Below are positions 5,220 through 6,335 of a stretch of DNA of 6,335 bases, piece after piece. The stretch comes from Ruminococcaceae bacterium UBA866. Its GTDB lineage: Bacteria; Bacillota; Clostridia; Oscillospirales; Ruminococcaceae. Both the position numbers and the translations under genes were made by a program. The DNA lies in the NCBI GenBank assembly GCA_002295325.1, contig DBGA01000033.1, positions 17,306-23,640 of the forward strand. Reading direction: 5' to 3'. Position 1 is the first letter of the stretch; each line of letters starts with the position of its first letter. A model generated the notes under the pieces. The model worked only from the letters and a program-made list of their open reading frames with translations, did not search any database and was not told where the DNA came from.

Positions 5220-5349
5220 GAGTGTACAAACGGACAAATATGTCTGTAGGTACTCTCTTTTTTTGTTATACGGAATTACTGCAAGATGTCGATCACCACC
5301 ACTTGTCCTTCGTTTTCAACTCAATTTTGAAAATTAGGAGGACAAGCAT

Positions 5350-5763
5350 ATGTCAGAAAATAAGAAATATACAATTGTTGTCAAAAGAAGCCGTGTGGAA
5401 GTCAGTGAGGCTGTCTACCATGCATATCATAAAGAGCGTGAAGCTGAAAGATATCAAAATAAACTTATTCATCAATTTGAGCTTTCCTTGGAACGATTCC
5501 AAGATGACGGCGTTAATGTGGAGTTTTTAATCACTCGTTTTCAGCCGAGTATAGAGGACAAGCTGATAGAGCAGGAACAGCTTCGGAAACTACATATAGC
5601 ACTTGATGCTTTAACGGTTGAAGAACGGCTGCTGATCCATGAATTATTTTTCAATGGTAAAAGTGAGCGAATACTGGCCGGAGAGCTCGGTGTTCCTCGG
5701 ATGACCCTTACTGATCACAAGCACCGCATTCTTAAAAAGATGAGAAAAGTTATAGAAGATTAA
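5350..5763 (+). CDS. Sigma-70 region 4-like regulator (Tn916 Orf7-like)
   Basis: A 137-residue protein from ATG 5350, with AGGAGG at 5336-5341 eight bases upstream. The N-terminal half is helical and charged, with no recognised domain. Residues about 70-133 look like sigma-70 region 4: LHIALDALTVEERLLIHELF, then a HTH of NGKSERILAGELGVPRMTLTD and HKHRILKKMRK. There is no region 2, so it is not a complete sigma factor. Similar proteins in Tn916-type elements are positive regulators of excision and transfer genes. Its distance from the operon upstream and the attenuator in front suggest separate conditional control. A terminator follows its stop. Confidence 0.82.
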   Translation: MSENKKYTIVVKRSRVEVSEAVYHAYHKEREAERYQNKLIHQFELSLERFQDDGVNVEFLITRFQPSIEDKLIEQEQLRKLHIALDALTVEERLLIHELFFNGKSERILAGELGVPRMTLTDHKHRILKKMRKVIED

Positions 5764-5777
5764 AAATAAATCCGTCC

Positions 5778-5820
5778 AGCTCCCTCATTTTTTCCTTTAT
5801 AGAAGTGAGGGAGCTTTTTT
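5778..5820 (+). terminator. Rho-independent terminator after the sigma-like gene
   Basis: The perfect 10-bp stem AGCTCCCTCA (5778-5787) / TGAGGGAGCT (5806-5815) has an 18-nt AT-rich loop and is followed by TTTTTT. It lies 15 bases after the stop codon. Confidence 0.92.
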
Positions 5821-5866
5821 GTTCCCTGTTGTTCCTTGAAAATTTAATATCCAGCAGTTTAGATAC

Positions 5867-6335
5867 GTTAGCTGTTCAAGCGTGATGAGCGAAAGCGGCA
5901 TTAGAGAACACGCCAAGACCACCTGCAGACAGGTAAGAACTGTTTGTAAAAACGATAGCATCAAAGGTGCAGAGCGAGAAATGTTCGTCCATAAAACGAT
6001 CCGTGGTGGATCGTACCGCCAAGACCTGAACAGCCTACAATGATACTTCCGCATAGCCACAGACATCGCAATGGGTGCGGCAGCCGGAGAACCCGGCCGG
6101 GGTGAGATTCCCATGACAGCCAAACCATGGCTGGTCTAAATTGACTGCCCTATAAAGCCATTGGCTTTTGCTCTGGGAAGTAGTGTCGAATAAGAGCAGC
6201 AGAAAACGAAGAACAAGTCTGGCAATTTGATGTCAGATACTATGAGGACAGTGACTTTTTATGTTTGCTGTCCTTATGAATGTGACATTAAAGAAAATGA
6301 AATGGAGGGTTCTATATGGAAAAAGCAAAAAGAGG
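5867..6335 (+). mobile_element. Probable 5' part of a second group II intron (RNA domains I onward)
   Basis: About 450 bases with no ORF but many hairpins: GCGTG/CACGC (5880-5913) enclosing GCGAAAGC, ACCTG-CAGA-CAGGT (5921-5934), ACGATCC/GGATCGT (5996-6014), GCCGG/CCGGC (6083-6097), CAGCCA/TGGCTG (6117-6133), AAAGCC/GGCTTT (6154-6168) and AGGACAG/CTGTCCT (6245-6274). Motifs such as CCAAGACC...GGTAAGAACTG and CGAGAAATGTT (5975-5985) recall domain I of chloroplast-like group II introns. A start codon with a good ribosome site follows at 6316, where an intron ORF in domain IV would begin. The 5' end is uncertain: no perfect GTGYG start is visible; candidates are about 5867 (GTTAG) and 5882 (GTGAT). 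Confidence 0.65.
6316..6335 (+). CDS. Start of a truncated ORF, likely a group II intron-encoded protein
   Basis: ATG 6316 follows GGAGGG (6304-6309) with 6-base spacing; the visible codons give MEKAKR and a following glycine. Only six codons fit in the window, so no domain can be seen. A short lysine-rich N-terminus after a long structured leader fits the reverse transcriptase/maturase of a group II intron. An ICE gene such as a recombinase is the alternative. Confidence 0.45.

Larger units (their letters stand above)
5143..5264 (+). promoter_or_regulatory. Predicted translation-coupled transcription attenuator
   Basis: Hairpin 1 pairs AGCC-TACTTCTC (5143-5156) with GAGAGGTA-GGCT (5161-5173). 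Terminator hairpin: GAGAGTGT (5218-5225) with GTACTCTC (5250-5257), plus an inner 7-bp stem ACGGACA/TGTCTGT with an AATA loop, then seven Ts (5258-5264). An alternative helix pairs GTACTTCTC (5148-5156) with GAGAG-T-GTAC (5218-5227), one bulge, and excludes both hairpins. A leader ORF starts on the right arm of hairpin 1, so ribosome stalling there could free 5148-5156 to act as antiterminator. This would couple expression of the sigma-like gene to translation state, for example under a ribosome-targeting drug. The pairings are seen; the mechanism is inferred. Confidence 0.65.

Noticed and set aside
5216..5530. 104-codon ORF overlapping the sigma-like gene
   Set aside because: It begins in the terminator stem and shares DNA with the well-supported gene at 5350 in a different frame.
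5797..6123. Minus-strand ORF of 108 codons
   Set aside because: It covers the terminator and the structured intron-like region; composition and lack of a ribosome site suggest chance.
1..6335. CRISPR array, tRNA or rRNA genes
   Set aside because: No regularly spaced direct repeats and no tRNA or rRNA consensus segments were seen on either strand.

Overview
The window looks like part of an integrative and conjugative element (ICE) from a low-GC Firmicute, most likely a gut Clostridia member. The signs are AGGAGG-type ribosome sites, AT-rich codon use, rho-independent terminators, a clostridial-type VirD4/TraG coupling-protein tail, a Cys-rich KTR protein and a Tn916 Orf7-like sigma protein. 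These assignments come from protein motifs recognised by eye; no database search was run.

Left part (1 to about 1590): the 3' portion of a group II intron. Its reverse transcriptase/maturase (RT, X and HNH domains) is broken by one in-frame TGA at 334-336 that replaces a Trp codon. It is followed by a well-formed domain V (1513-1546) and domain VI. The intron sits inside a conjugative coupling-protein gene: the reading frame resumes directly after the intron and encodes the VirD4/TraG C-terminus (to 2074). A small winged-helix gene (2088-2342) follows, then a very strong two-tier hairpin (2348-2402).

Middle part (2485-4930): an accessory cassette. A leftward XRE regulator (2518-2841) with its own bidirectional terminator diverges from a rightward operon of a TetR regulator, a blasticidin-S-deaminase-like cytidine deaminase, a metallo-beta-lactamase-fold hydrolase and a Cys-rich KTR protein. 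The genes overlap or are separated by only 4 bases and end at a terminator. The TetR promoter is a near-consensus sigma-A promoter flanked and overlapped by three related palindromes, which suggests autoregulation. The cassette resembles a ligand-inducible detoxification unit, possibly for a nucleoside-type compound; the substrate is unknown.

Right part (4930-6335): a gene-free leader with stem-loops, tandem very short leader ORFs and a terminator that can be disrupted by an alternative pairing (a likely translation-coupled attenuator). It precedes a 137-aa sigma-70-region-4-like regulator (5350-5763) with its own terminator. From about 5867 to the end the DNA is non-coding but dense in hairpins and has motifs typical of group II intron domain I. 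It leads into a well-spaced start codon at 6316. I read this as the 5' part of a second group II intron in the same orientation, with its ORF continuing beyond the window.

Together: an ICE conjugation module whose coupling-protein gene depends on intron splicing, a drug- or metabolite-responsive cargo operon, and a control gene behind an attenuator. The intron 1 maturase is truncated, so any splicing may need a maturase supplied in trans, possibly by the second intron.
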